Below are positions 1 through 8,426 of a stretch of 64,000 bases of DNA, in pieces. A program made the translations under genes and the position numbers. A model generated the notes under the pieces. That model did not search any database, was not told the DNA's origin, and saw nothing but the letters and a program-made list of their open reading frames with translations. The DNA is from Ruminiclostridium herbifermentans. Lineage in GTDB: Bacteria; Bacillota; Clostridia; Acetivibrionales; DSM-1351. Numbering within the stretch: the stretch's first letter is position 1; the number at the start of each line of letters is the position of its first letter. The stretch lies in NCBI RefSeq assembly GCF_005473905.2, contig NZ_CP061336.1, positions 3,650,501-3,714,500 of the forward strand. The letters run 5' to 3'.

Positions 1-407
1 CCAACCGATATCAATGTTTTTATATGAGGATATTGCGCTTTTAATTTTTTCAATTGTCCAAAGTGTCCTCTTAGTTCAGTCTGCCATGTATCATCTCCAT
101 AGGGCTTTTGAGTATCGATCCACGGGTCCCCAACCGTAACAGTACCATCTGCTGATAAATTAGCAAAAGCAAAATTAATATGTGTCAACAGATTAGGATT
201 TATATTGCCCACCTCAACTTCTCTTGCGTAACCGCACCATGAAGTAAAATATGCAACATTTCTGTATTGCCTTTCAGTACTAGCCCCTGCCATTTCCGAA
301 TTATTTGCTGCAAAGCTTGGAATACCCATAAAACTTATAAGCATTGAAATTACCAGTAAAATTGTTACAGACAGATGCCTTTTCTTCCTTCTACTTTCTA
401 AATTCAT
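1..407 (-). CDS. Glycoside hydrolase family 18 (chitinase-like), N-terminal part
   Basis: The gene starts at 407 and runs off the left edge, so only about 135 N-terminal residues are visible. A basic start followed by a hydrophobic stretch and SFAANNS reads as a Sec signal peptide of about 35 residues. The mature part has VAYFTSWCGY, then LTHINFAFANL, then a stretch ending HIKTLISVG, the order seen at the start of the GH18 TIM barrel (strands beta-1 to beta-3). GH18 enzymes hydrolyse chitin or related beta-1,4-GlcNAc polymers outside the cell. The start follows an AAGGGGG ribosome site. The catalytic DxxDxDxE motif would lie beyond the window and cannot be checked, so activity is inferred from family only. 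Confidence 0.85.
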   Translation of the reverse strand, partial: MNLESRRKKRHLSVTILLVISMLISFMGIPSFAANNSEMAGASTERQYRNVAYFTSWCGYAREVEVGNINPNLLTHINFAFANLSADGTVTVGDPWIDTQKPYGDDTWQTELRGHFGQLKKLKAQYPHIKTLISV

Positions 408-904
408 TCTACATTATCCCCCTTCTAAAATTTTTCAACCCCGCTTTTTTGATTAGAAATAAAACATGGATAATGGAATTCTTTTAGATATACGATAATT
501 ACTATCAGCAAAAATATTTCTTGTCGATAGTTTTTTTTGATAACATCAACTCTGAATTTCGGCGCAGCAAAATATTGAAAAATATAGCACTAAATCTCTT
601 CCATTATCTTCCCATATTATATCATATTATCCCTATTTTTGCATAATAGTGCCCAAATTCAACACATTTTTCGTTAGAAGTAGCCCATTTAGATAAGTTT
701 GTACGGAAGTACCAGTAAAATAAATCAGTACTTTATGATTATCTGAATAGTAAAAAAATTAGCACAACGGTTTCATTTCCCACATTGTGCTAACTTATTT
801 TGAAGTAAATTTCAGATAACCTGCTTTTTATTCTGCTGGTACACGAGTACAACTTAGATAAATAGGATGCTTAGCTAAAAAATTTAGTCGCTTAAGCCTT
901 CCCA
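408..904. other. Intergenic stretch without a gene
   Basis: About 500 bp lie between the GH18 start and the end of the rfbB remnant. Apart from the GH18 ribosome site and the hairpin at 752-793, I see no open frame, repeat or RNA gene in it. Promoter elements for the GH18 gene should lie here, but I could not place a convincing pair of boxes. Confidence 0.5.
752..793 (-). terminator. Rho-independent terminator
   Basis: On the minus strand TTAGCACAA and TTGTGCTAA form a 9-bp stem around a 17-nt loop, followed directly by seven T. It lies about 110 bp past the end of the rfbB remnant and would end transcription coming from the DUF815 gene side. Confidence 0.75.
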
Positions 905-1560
905 TCATGTTCTATTCTCCAAATACCAGGTAATTGTGTCGGCAATACCTTTATCAAAGGTATATTCAGGCTCCCATCCAAGCTCCTTTCGAATTTTTGA
1001 TGAATCAACGGCATACCTTTTGTCATGCCCCAATCTGTCCTCCACATATTTTATAAGAGAATCTGGCTTGCCTAATCGGTTAAGGATCAATTTTGCAATC
1101 TCAATATTTTTCTTCTCATTACCTCCACCTATATTATAGACCTCTCCTGCTTTACCATTATGCAAAATTAAATCCAGGGCTTTACAGTGGTCCTCCACAT
1201 AAATCCAATCACGTATATTAAGCCCATCACCATAGATTGGAAGTTTCCTATCTCTCAAAGTGTTCAGAATCATTAAAGGAATAAATTTCTCGGGAAACTG
1301 ATAGGGTCCATAATTATTTGAGCATCTTGTTATATTTACAGGTAAACCATAGGTCTTAAAATATGCTCTTGTCAGCAGGTCTGCCGATGCTTTGCTAGCT
1401 GAATATGGACTATTAGGCGCAATTGAGGTTTCCTCACTAAAATAGCCTGTTTGTCCTAAAGACCCATATACCTCATCTGTAGAAATCTGCAAAAAATCTT
1501 TGAAGACCATTTTATCTGGCAGCATCAAGCACAACCTGAGTTCCTAGCATTTTAACCTAC
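905..1560 (-). pseudogene. rfbB: dTDP-glucose 4,6-dehydratase remnant, 5'-truncated and frameshifted
   Basis: The last ~200 residues match the C-terminal two thirds of RfbB, the SDR enzyme that turns dTDP-glucose into dTDP-4-keto-6-deoxyglucose for rhamnose synthesis. Visible are STDEVYG, the YSASKA catalytic Tyr/Lys motif, [11 protein letters not shown] and the C-terminal GHDKRYAVD. The N-terminal Rossmann half with its GGxGFIG dinucleotide motif is missing. Just upstream, [12 protein letters not shown], which fits the segment preceding this part of RfbB, can be read in another frame and ends in TAA, so there is a stop plus a frameshift. Beyond this point the sequence meets the stop codon of the DUF815 gene. 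The enzyme cannot be made from this copy. Confidence 0.8.
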
Positions 1561-1567
1561 ATGCTTC

Positions 1568-2872
1568 TTAATTCTGCTTGCTGAGGCAATAATTAATAAA
1601 CTGCTGAGCTGTCCTGCCAGATAAGCCTCCATGCCTCATTTCCCATTTGCTTGCCTCTGCACAGAGTTCCTCTTCCTTCATCAGAACTCCATTTCTCCTT
1701 GCTAGTTCCATCACAATGTTAAAAAATTCATTACGTGAGGGCTTGAAATAGTTGATTATGCAGCCAAACCTGTTAACCAGAGACAGCTTTTCCTCCATTG
1801 TATCCGACCTATGAATTTCGTTATTACTTTCCATATCATTTCTGTCATTCCAGGTTTCTTTAATAAGATGCCTTCTGTTTGATGTGGCATATATCAAAAC
1901 GTTATCAGGCTTGGTTTCTACACCGCCTTCAATAACTGCTTTCAAAAACTTATATTCACTTTCAAATTCCTCAAAGGACAAATCATCCATGTATATAATA
2001 AACTTATAGTTTCTGTTCTTTATAGTGGAAATAATAGATGACAAATACTTAAACTGGTGCTTATATATCTCAATCATTCTAAGCCCCTGCTCATAATAAG
2101 CATTTACAATTGCCTTAATGCTAGTTGATTTGCCAGTTCCGCTGTCGCCAGAAAGCAGGCAGTTATTTGCCTTCCTTCCCTGAACAAATGCTTCTGTATT
2201 ATTAATAAGTTCCTTTTTCTGATATTCATAACCAACAAGATCATCAAGCATTACTTTATCCATATTATTAATAGGACAGAATTCTAAGGCTCCATTTTCA
2301 TTACTGATAATACGGAATGCCTTGTTAAGTCCGAACATTCCTACTCCGAAGGCTTTATAAAAGTCTGTAACATATATGAAGAACTCCTCCTCATTCTTCG
2401 CCTTTTCAAGCTTTATACTCAAAGCTTGAACCTTTTCGCTAACATTTTTGTTGTACATTCTTTCATTTTTACTGACTGCATTATAGTCAGAAAGCATAGT
2501 AAAACAATTAATTCCTAGCCTGCGCTCTATTTCTGAAAAGTCAAAATGAAACAGCTTCATATATACCTTAAAATCATTTTTTGCAAATTCATTTACACTT
2601 CCCGTTCTTGCACCAATCTTTTCACAGGTTATGCTAAAAGGATTTTCATTAGTCATCAAAATAAAAGTAAGATAATTTTGCCACAGGTTTCTGTCAAAGC
2701 CATATTGGGTTGAAATACCAAGAAGCCTTCTAACTTGAGCATAAATCTCCTGTGTAAGCTGCGTATCGGAAATATTATTATTTTCCAAATGCTTAAATAT
2801 ATTTGCTATTTTCAGTAAAATACTGTCCTCATCCAATTGGTATATAATCAAATTTGCTATTTCTCTGTACAT
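1568..2872 (-). CDS. DUF815 family AAA+ ATPase
   Basis: 434 residues. The C-terminal half is a P-loop ATPase of the DUF815 family: LVGYEYQKKEL precedes a Walker A motif GDSGTGKST (Lys at about 248), a Walker B-like FIIYMDDLSF and a sensor-like LIYATSNRRHL. The N-terminal ~200 residues are helical and family-specific. The role of DUF815 proteins is not established; they are cytoplasmic and often described as predicted ATPases. The ATG at 2872 follows AAGGATAATTA. The rfbB remnant begins right after its stop, and a decayed membrane gene lies directly upstream, so this intact gene sits between remnants. Confidence 0.85.
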   Translation of the reverse strand: MYREIANLIIYQLDEDSILLKIANIFKHLENNNISDTQLTQEIYAQVRRLLGISTQYGFDRNLWQNYLTFILMTNENPFSITCEKIGARTGSVNEFAKNDFKVYMKLFHFDFSEIERRLGINCFTMLSDYNAVSKNERMYNKNVSEKVQALSIKLEKAKNEEEFFIYVTDFYKAFGVGMFGLNKAFRIISNENGALEFCPINNMDKVMLDDLVGYEYQKKELINNTEAFVQGRKANNCLLSGDSGTGKSTSIKAIVNAYYEQGLRMIEIYKHQFKYLSSIISTIKNRNYKFIIYMDDLSFEEFESEYKFLKAVIEGGVETKPDNVLIYATSNRRHLIKETWNDRNDMESNNEIHRSDTMEEKLSLVNRFGCIINYFKPSRNEFFNIVMELARRNGVLMKEEELCAEASKWEMRHGGLSGRTAQQFINYCLSKQN

Positions 2873-2895
2873 TAATTATCCTTTACCTTTCAATT

Positions 2896-3285
2896 TTATA
2901 TTTCCAAACCGTCTATAATATCAGATGCGAAAGTCCTAAATAAGACTATAGCTAATACTACAGCTATTATTACAAGCATAATTTTAATGATATTTTGCAC
3001 GTTTTTTATACGTTCAAAGCATTTTTCATGGTCTAGTCCATCTCAGATACCTCTCAGACCAGAAAAATAGAATATTGCAGAAAATGCTATAATAAGTAAT
3101 AGTGGAAAAGCCTCGGATACTCTTTTTTAAAATCCATTAAAAAGCTTTCTGCTATTATTCCTATGACCATACAAATACTGATTATCAAAAAAAACAACCA
3201 GTTGCTCTATAGGTCTATATGCTCTTTTAATATCTTCTTCTGGAAACTCGTAGAGTTCTTTTTCTGGTTTATTTTCTTGATTCAT
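2896..3285 (-). pseudogene. Decayed small membrane protein gene
   Basis: A start at 3285 opens a frame beginning MNQENKPEKELYEF that reaches a run of eight T and then loses its hydrophobic character. Removing one T restores ISICMVIGIIAESFLMDFKK. A second frame change near a run of A then gives AFPLLLIIAFSAIFYFSGLRGI, followed by an in-frame TGA and a further hydrophobic helix ending at 2896. About 130 codons with three or four membrane helices were probably present once. I do not recognise the family. At least two indels and one stop make a single sequencing error an unlikely explanation. Confidence 0.6.
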
Positions 3286-3380
3286 TGTTATATCCTATTA
3301 TGTATTCAAATTAATTTGACTTTCCCAGCTTAAATTGCAGGTGTTCAACCTTATCAAAGTTATTATCAAAGTTAAGTTTA

Positions 3381-3626
3381 TTAATTATGAAAAAAGCCTT
3401 TGCTTTCCTCGCACATATTTTTATTGTGATATCTGTAATTCTTCCTTAAATAGACCAATAGACCTGCTGTAATCAGCATACTACCACCAATTCCAAAAAT
3501 CAATATACAATTATTTAAGCCTGATATCCATGTACTCAGTTCAAACCTTCCCGCAAGCATTACAAACAAATGTGAAACATAAAGAACTGTAAATGAGCCC
3601 CAAATGGAATCAAAACATATATACAC
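3381..3626 (-). CDS. Small putative membrane protein (uncertain)
   Basis: An open frame of 81 codons with two hydrophobic stretches (around VLYVSHLFVML and ILIFGIGGSMLITAGLLVY) and a basic C-terminus (LRKNYRYHNKN), as in a two-helix membrane protein. The first codon would be GTG and has no clear ribosome site. The frame lies among decayed genes, so it may equally be the 3' part of a broken gene. No family recognised. Confidence 0.35.
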   Translation of the reverse strand: MYICFDSIWGSFTVLYVSHLFVMLAGRFELSTWISGLNNCILIFGIGGSMLITAGLLVYLRKNYRYHNKNMCEESKGFFHN

Positions 3627-3718
3627 ATAACCAGTTAATTACTATTTTATTTTTTAGATATAAGTATTCATTTCATAATTTATGCTTTTTTAGCTGGGCT
3701 AACTTATTATGCCAACTT

Positions 3719-3988
3719 CTATTCCATAAAATTATCAGTAATATCAATAATTTCTGCCATTTGTCTCATCATATCTTTCTGCCTTATTATCTTGTCAATT
3801 ACACCACCTCCAAATTCAATACGACCATTTTGCTTTAATGCATATGAGCGAGTTTCAACTAATTCAATAGCCTGTTCCTCAGTTAAAATAAGTCCAAATT
3901 TAACAGTCAAATCATTACATTTCATTATCTCATTAACAGCCTGTTTTTGAATTAGTGCACCATTGAATATAGATAACTCAAATACCAT
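3719..3988 (-). CDS. DUF6323-like protein, probably C-terminally shortened
   Basis: 89 residues. The segment IFNGALIQKQAVNEIMKC, followed by LTEEQAIELVETRSYALK and GRIEFGGGVIDKII, matches my recollection of clostridial DUF6323 proteins of unknown function. Members I recall are nearly twice this length and continue with a helical C-terminal part. Here the sequence leaves the family pattern after IDKII and stops about 20 residues later. The gene therefore looks truncated, perhaps recently, since the remaining part is well kept. Its position among remnants supports decay. Confidence 0.5.
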   Translation of the reverse strand: MVFELSIFNGALIQKQAVNEIMKCNDLTVKFGLILTEEQAIELVETRSYALKQNGRIEFGGGVIDKIIRQKDMMRQMAEIIDITDNFME

Positions 3989-4164
3989 AAATTAAAATAT
4001 TTCTGACTATTTCATCAAGGTTATTAATATCTTTTTTAGTTGTACCGACAAGTGTCTGTTCCCTTTGTTCAATTACTACTTCTAGTTGAGAAATTCAAAT
4101 CTGACGTTGATAATCTGATAATAGAAAATAAGTTCTATGTAATGATATAACTATAAATATGATA

Positions 4165-4193
4165 TTGTGTCATTCGACATATTTTGATAAAAT
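4165..4193 (+). promoter_or_regulatory. Probable sigma-A promoter of the chemoreceptor gene
   Basis: TTGTGT (4165-4170), a 17-bp spacer and TAAAAT (4188-4193) lie 67 bp before the receptor start at 4260. The -10 box and spacing are good and the -35 box is weak. Confidence 0.45.
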
Positions 4194-4259
4194 TTTTATA
4201 CAATTAAATTTTACATATATTATCCATAGCAATATTTTTAATAATGAAAGGATATGACT

Positions 4260-5783
4260 ATGAACCCATCAATATTAATTAAGCAAGACAAATTTGCTAA
4301 CACTGTATCGTTTTATAGTGCCCTCGTTAGTAGCGTCTCAGTTGGAATTTGTTTTTTCTTATTATTGAAAGACATTCTTATTACTATGGTTTTTCTTGTA
4401 TGTGCAGTTACAGCTATTATTGCTAGGCTTTTAGAGAAAAAAATATCTAAATTCTATAGCATATCACGGTTCATTTATTTATTAATATTTTCATTTGCTC
4501 CTATTGCTGTTTTTTATATGTTAGAATCAACAGGTAGTTTTGGGTTGCCTTCTATCGCTTTCAGTTTCACCTGTTTATTTGTTGTAAATATGTATTACAA
4601 TTACAAAATTGTATTCTTATACTCAGGAAGTACGTTGCTTTTCTATATAAGTGCAATATTACTTTTCCCAAATCTGTTCTATGAAGGAGCCGGTAAGAAT
4701 CTAATTAGTTGGCTTTCTTTTGGCATATCCTTCATTATTTCTGTTTTTATTTCTTATATTTTATCTAGTCGCATGCGTGCAATGATTATAGATATTGAAA
4801 ATAAGAAAAATGAAAGTGAATCACTTACTAACCTATTAAATAAGTCTATTACTGATATTGCAGAAAGCTCTGAAACAATATCCAAAATAGCTAAAAATCT
4901 TAATGATGGACTAACTGAAGCCAATAAAGCTACAGAGCATACTATGACATCTATAATTAATATTGCTGAAAGTACATCTTCTCAAAGAGATTTAACTACA
5001 GAAGCTTATAATTTAGTAATTGATATTTCAGATAAAATAATGGAAATATTAGAAAGAATAAAAACTGTTTCTTCACATTCACAAGACTGCTTAGACTTTA
5101 CTAATAATGGTAACAACACTATTCGCTCTGCTATTAGTCAGATAGAATTGATAAATTCAAATTCATCTAAGTTGTCTAACGCAATGGACATATTAGAAAA
5201 GAAATCCACCGAAATTGGTGAGATTACAGCAATTATTAACTCTATTGCCGAAAAAACAAATCTTCTTTCTCTTAATGCTTCTATTGAAGCTGCACGAGCT
5301 GGAGAATCAGGCAAAGGTTTTTCTATTATAGCTTCTGAAATACGTATACTAGCCGAACAGTCAAAAGATTCTATTATAAATATCAATAAGATAATAGAAG
5401 AAGTGCAAAATGAAGTCAAAAATACCACTTGCATTACAAACGAAAGTAATAATTCTGTTAATGAAGGCATTGAAATTATTACAAAAGCTGGAGAAATATT
5501 CGGAAAAATTCTTACTTCTGTAAATGAAATTTCCAGTTATACAAATTCTGTATCTAAAAATGTAAATGATATTTACAAAAATTCACATGATGTTGTTTTA
5601 TCAATTAGCAAAACTAAAAAGGCTTCTGAATCCATTTCAAAAGCATCACAGGATGTAGCAGCAGCAGCTCAACAAGAAAACGCAACCTTAGAAGAAATTA
5701 GTACTATTGCCGAAACATTGTATAACATGTCTGCTAAGCTTAATAATTTAGTACATTTAGCTACGCCTAAGCAGACACAATAG
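4260..5783 (+). CDS. Methyl-accepting chemotaxis protein, multi-helix membrane sensor
   Basis: About 507 residues. The first ~175 are mostly hydrophobic, with several membrane helices and almost no extracytoplasmic loop, so the sensor is a membrane-embedded module rather than the usual two-helix/Cache type. The rest is a long coiled coil with the MCP signalling tip [19 protein letters not shown] at about residues 331-349, which contacts CheA and CheW. Two ATGs are possible (4254, 4260). The GAAAGGA ribosome site at 4246-4252 leaves a workable gap only for 4260. It is monocistronic and far from the chemosensory operon at 47-62 kb. The stimulus is unknown. Confidence 0.9.
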   Translation: MNPSILIKQDKFANTVSFYSALVSSVSVGICFFLLLKDILITMVFLVCAVTAIIARLLEKKISKFYSISRFIYLLIFSFAPIAVFYMLESTGSFGLPSIAFSFTCLFVVNMYYNYKIVFLYSGSTLLFYISAILLFPNLFYEGAGKNLISWLSFGISFIISVFISYILSSRMRAMIIDIENKKNESESLTNLLNKSITDIAESSETISKIAKNLNDGLTEANKATEHTMTSIINIAESTSSQRDLTTEAYNLVIDISDKIMEILERIKTVSSHSQDCLDFTNNGNNTIRSAISQIELINSNSSKLSNAMDILEKKSTEIGEITAIINSIAEKTNLLSLNASIEAARAGESGKGFSIIASEIRILAEQSKDSIININKIIEEVQNEVKNTTCITNESNNSVNEGIEIITKAGEIFGKILTSVNEISSYTNSVSKNVNDIYKNSHDVVLSISKTKKASESISKASQDVAAAAQQENATLEEISTIAETLYNMSAKLNNLVHLATPKQTQ

Positions 5784-5844
5784 CTTAAGTCAATGAATTA
5801 ACTACAACTAGTTAAAGTTATTATTAACTAAAATATATAATTTT

Positions 5845-6185
5845 GGGGCTGTTACAAAACAATAAGTTCTGTATACTAATGTCTTATTTGTCTTAGACCA
5901 AAAATAGTACTAAGTAGTAATATATCTATTTACGAAACTAAGTTATAACTTGATGTTAGAAATAGCAGGTGAAGAACGAGCATTGCAGCCGACACAGCGG
6001 AATTCAGCAGCTGTGAGCATTAACCCGAGACAGGATGCCTTTGTTATACGTTCGGCGAAAGTGCTTGTTCTTCTCCGCAATTATTTCAGCATCAATTTTA
6101 TGAGAGAGCCATAGATATATTGCGCTAGAGTACTATTAAACAGCTTATTGCTAGTATATATTATTTCTTGTTTTGCAACTTCTCC
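5845..6185 (+). repeat. ~340-bp palindromic repeat element, copy A
   Basis: The element begins GGGGCTGTTACAAAACAATAA and ends with the approximate reverse complement (TTTTGCAACTTCTCC). An inverted second copy lies at 13789-14121. The arms pair again further in (GGTGAAGAAC near 5969 with GTTCTTCTCC near 6070), so the whole unit can fold into one long hairpin. A 69-bp core (5988-6056, GCCGACACAGCGG to TTCGGC) is the best conserved part. There is no open reading frame, so it resembles a MITE-like or structured intergenic repeat. It sits between convergent genes. Confidence 0.75.
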
Positions 6186-6222
6186 TTAAATAAATTTTTC
6201 GTATACAACTACAAATATTTAA

Positions 6223-7515
6223 CTATTCAATTCTTAATTGAAACCAAAAAGTACTGCCTTTACCTACTTCTGATTCAACTCCATATTCACCCTTGTGCAA
6301 TTCAACAATTTTTTTCACAATTGATAGCCCTATGCCTGTACCCATTTTGGGTCTTTTATGCTTTTTGTCAACCTTGTAGTATCTCTCCCATATATAAGGC
6401 AAATCACTCTTACTAATGCCTTCTCCATGGTCAATTATCTCTATTCTCACCACATTCCCGTTAACGCTTTGCCTTACAATTACTTTTTTGTCATCACCAC
6501 TGTATGTGATGGCATTAAATAATAGGTTATAAATGGCTTGTGTAATCTTTACCTCATCAGCAAAAATACAAACATCTTCAGCATTCTCTAATTCTAGCTG
6601 GTAACCATCATTTTTAACAAGTTCCTTCATACGAAGGATAGTTTTTCTCAAGCTTTCAGTGAGGTTATAATTCACCTTATTCAGCTTTGCTATACCTGTT
6701 TCAAGACTTGAAATATCAAGCATATCATTTACAAGAGCAGTAAGCCTTTTTGCTTCATCCATAATTATTTGGCTTTGCTCTGAGGTAACTTCTTGCGGAA
6801 AATCATGCATCATTTCAGCATAGCTGTATATAAAGGCAAGAGGTGTTCTTAAATCATGAGAAACATTTGCCATTAATTCACGTCGCAGCTGCTCCACCTT
6901 CGAAAGTTCTAAAGCAGCGGTGTTAAGTGTATCTGAAAGTTCTTTTATTTCCAAAAAACCTCTGCCATTAAACTTAGTCTCATAGTTTCCCATAGCTAGC
7001 ACCTTTGCACTTTGATTAATCTGCACAATTGGTTTAGATATATGCTTTGATATTATAATTGCGAGTAATGTCGCTAAAAGTACCATAATCCCTGTTATAA
7101 CAAAAAGCTGCATTCTTAGGGTAGATACTGTCGCATCAACCGGTGTTATCATTGCATGAAAGGTAAGAGATATCTTGCTGCCATCCTCCAAAACAAATTC
7201 TTTTGCCTTTGTGATAGTTTCAGGCTGCTTGCGTATACGTTTATCAGGTATAGGACGCTCAGGCGGCGCAAACCCCTGTGTAGGTCTCACAATTATCTCC
7301 TTGGTGACTTCAAGCTCATTTAATACATCTTGGAGCTTTGTGCTGTTGATATTTTTCTCCACTAGTGTAATGGCTTTATCTATCTCTACTTTGCGAATAA
7401 ACTTATACATATCACTTAAGAAGACTGTCTGAAATATCCATAAAATTACTAATAAAAGCGCACAAAAACCAAAAAGAAAACCGAATATCTTCCATTGTAA
7501 TTTAAGCTTATCCAT
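6223..7515 (-). CDS. Sensor histidine kinase
   Basis: About 430 residues with two membrane helices (roughly residues 10-30 and 140-165) enclosing an extracytoplasmic domain, then HAMP, HisKA and HATPase_c domains. The phospho-accepting His is at residue 220 in NVSHDLRTP. The N box (NLLFNAITYSG), G1 box (DHGEGI) and G2 box (GTGIGLSIVKKI) are present. ATG 7515 overlaps the regulator gene by 8 bp and is preferred to the longer frame starting at 7560. It forms a two-component pair with the upstream OmpR-type regulator, downstream of the CotH operon. The signal is unknown; the sensor domain matches no family I recognise. Confidence 0.92.
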   Translation of the reverse strand: MDKLKLQWKIFGFLFGFCALLLVILWIFQTVFLSDMYKFIRKVEIDKAITLVEKNINSTKLQDVLNELEVTKEIIVRPTQGFAPPERPIPDKRIRKQPETITKAKEFVLEDGSKISLTFHAMITPVDATVSTLRMQLFVITGIMVLLATLLAIIISKHISKPIVQINQSAKVLAMGNYETKFNGRGFLEIKELSDTLNTAALELSKVEQLRRELMANVSHDLRTPLAFIYSYAEMMHDFPQEVTSEQSQIIMDEAKRLTALVNDMLDISSLETGIAKLNKVNYNLTESLRKTILRMKELVKNDGYQLELENAEDVCIFADEVKITQAIYNLLFNAITYSGDDKKVIVRQSVNGNVVRIEIIDHGEGISKSDLPYIWERYYKVDKKHKRPKMGTGIGLSIVKKIVELHKGEYGVESEVGKGSTFWFQLRIE

Positions 7516-8194
7516 CAAATCTATACCCCAATCCACGCAATGTCTTAATAAAATGCGCATACGGGCCTAGAGATTTCCTCAGCAGCTTCATATGGGTATC
7601 CAGCGTCCTATCATCTCCAAAATAGTCAAATCCCCATACTTCTAACATTATCTTTTCTCTAGGTACAGCAATATTTTTATTTCTTATCAGGAAAAACAGA
7701 AGGTCATATTCCTTAGGAGCTAAGTTTATCTGCTCTCCATCTATAAATACCTTATAAGCTGTTAAATCTGCTTTGAATCCATCCTTTTCATATATGATAT
7801 GTCCGCTGTCATCTGACTTAGCAGGGCTGCTTTTCTCCACTCTTCTCAAAATTGCGCTTATCCTTAGCATAATTTCCTTTGAAGAAAATGGCTTAACAAC
7901 ATAATCATCTACACCAACCTCAAAGCCAAGTACCTTGTCATACTCCTCGCCTCTAGCAGACAACATTATTACCGGTGTGTCAGTTGTTTTGCGTATTTCT
8001 TTTACAGCGGAAAAGCCATCAAGCCCTGGCATCATAATATCCATAATAATTATGTCAAAGCTATTATGTCGACAAAGTTCCACAGCCTCCATACCATCTC
8101 CTGCTTCGGTGACCTCGTGCCCCTCAAATATGGCATATCGCTTTATTACAGCACGAAGACCTTCTTCATCATCACATATTAAAACTTTAGCCAT
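7508..8194 (-). CDS. OmpR/PhoB-type response regulator
   Basis: 228 residues. The receiver domain has acidic pocket DDEE at 8-11, phospho-acceptor D52 (IIIMDIMMPG) and the conserved VVKPF lysine. The C-terminal winged-helix DNA-binding domain shows LAPKEYDLL and the terminal GYRF motif. The ATG follows GGAGAGG. It is co-transcribed with the histidine kinase, whose start lies inside its last codons. It probably controls nearby genes such as the CotH/VTC set upstream. That is inferred from position only; no operator is evident. Confidence 0.93.
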   Translation of the reverse strand: MAKVLICDDEEGLRAVIKRYAIFEGHEVTEAGDGMEAVELCRHNSFDIIIMDIMMPGLDGFSAVKEIRKTTDTPVIMLSARGEEYDKVLGFEVGVDDYVVKPFSSKEIMLRISAILRRVEKSSPAKSDDSGHIIYEKDGFKADLTAYKVFIDGEQINLAPKEYDLLFFLIRNKNIAVPREKIMLEVWGFDYFGDDRTLDTHMKLLRKSLGPYAHFIKTLRGLGYRFDG

Positions 8195-8241
8195 TTTATA
8201 ACCCTCTCCTTCCCGATAATTAATTGACTATTACTGTAGAT

Positions 8242-8272
8242 AGAGAGCTTTGCCTTATAAACAAAGCTCTCT
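8242..8272 (-). other. Intercistronic hairpin
   Basis: AGAGAGCTTTG and CAAAGCTCTCT pair perfectly over 11 bp around a 9-nt loop, between the end of CotH and the response regulator. No U-tract follows on either strand, so it is more likely an mRNA-stabilising or partial-termination hairpin than a strong terminator. Confidence 0.5.
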
Positions 8273-8426
8273 GTATAAGAAACTGAAATTTATATTATCT
8301 GAGTTAAATTGTAGCACAAATCAAACTAAGCACAAGGTTATTTGAACTTCTTCACAAATGGTACAAATCTTATATAATCAAAACTTACATAATACATAAT
8401 AATAGATACATAAATAACAGTCTTGA

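Noticed and set aside
3989-4090. Minus-strand frame reading LEVVIEQREQTLVGTTKKD upstream of the DUF6323-like gene
   Set aside because: It looks like once-coding sequence but is only about 40 codons, has no start and matches no family I recognise, so it is not listed as a gene.
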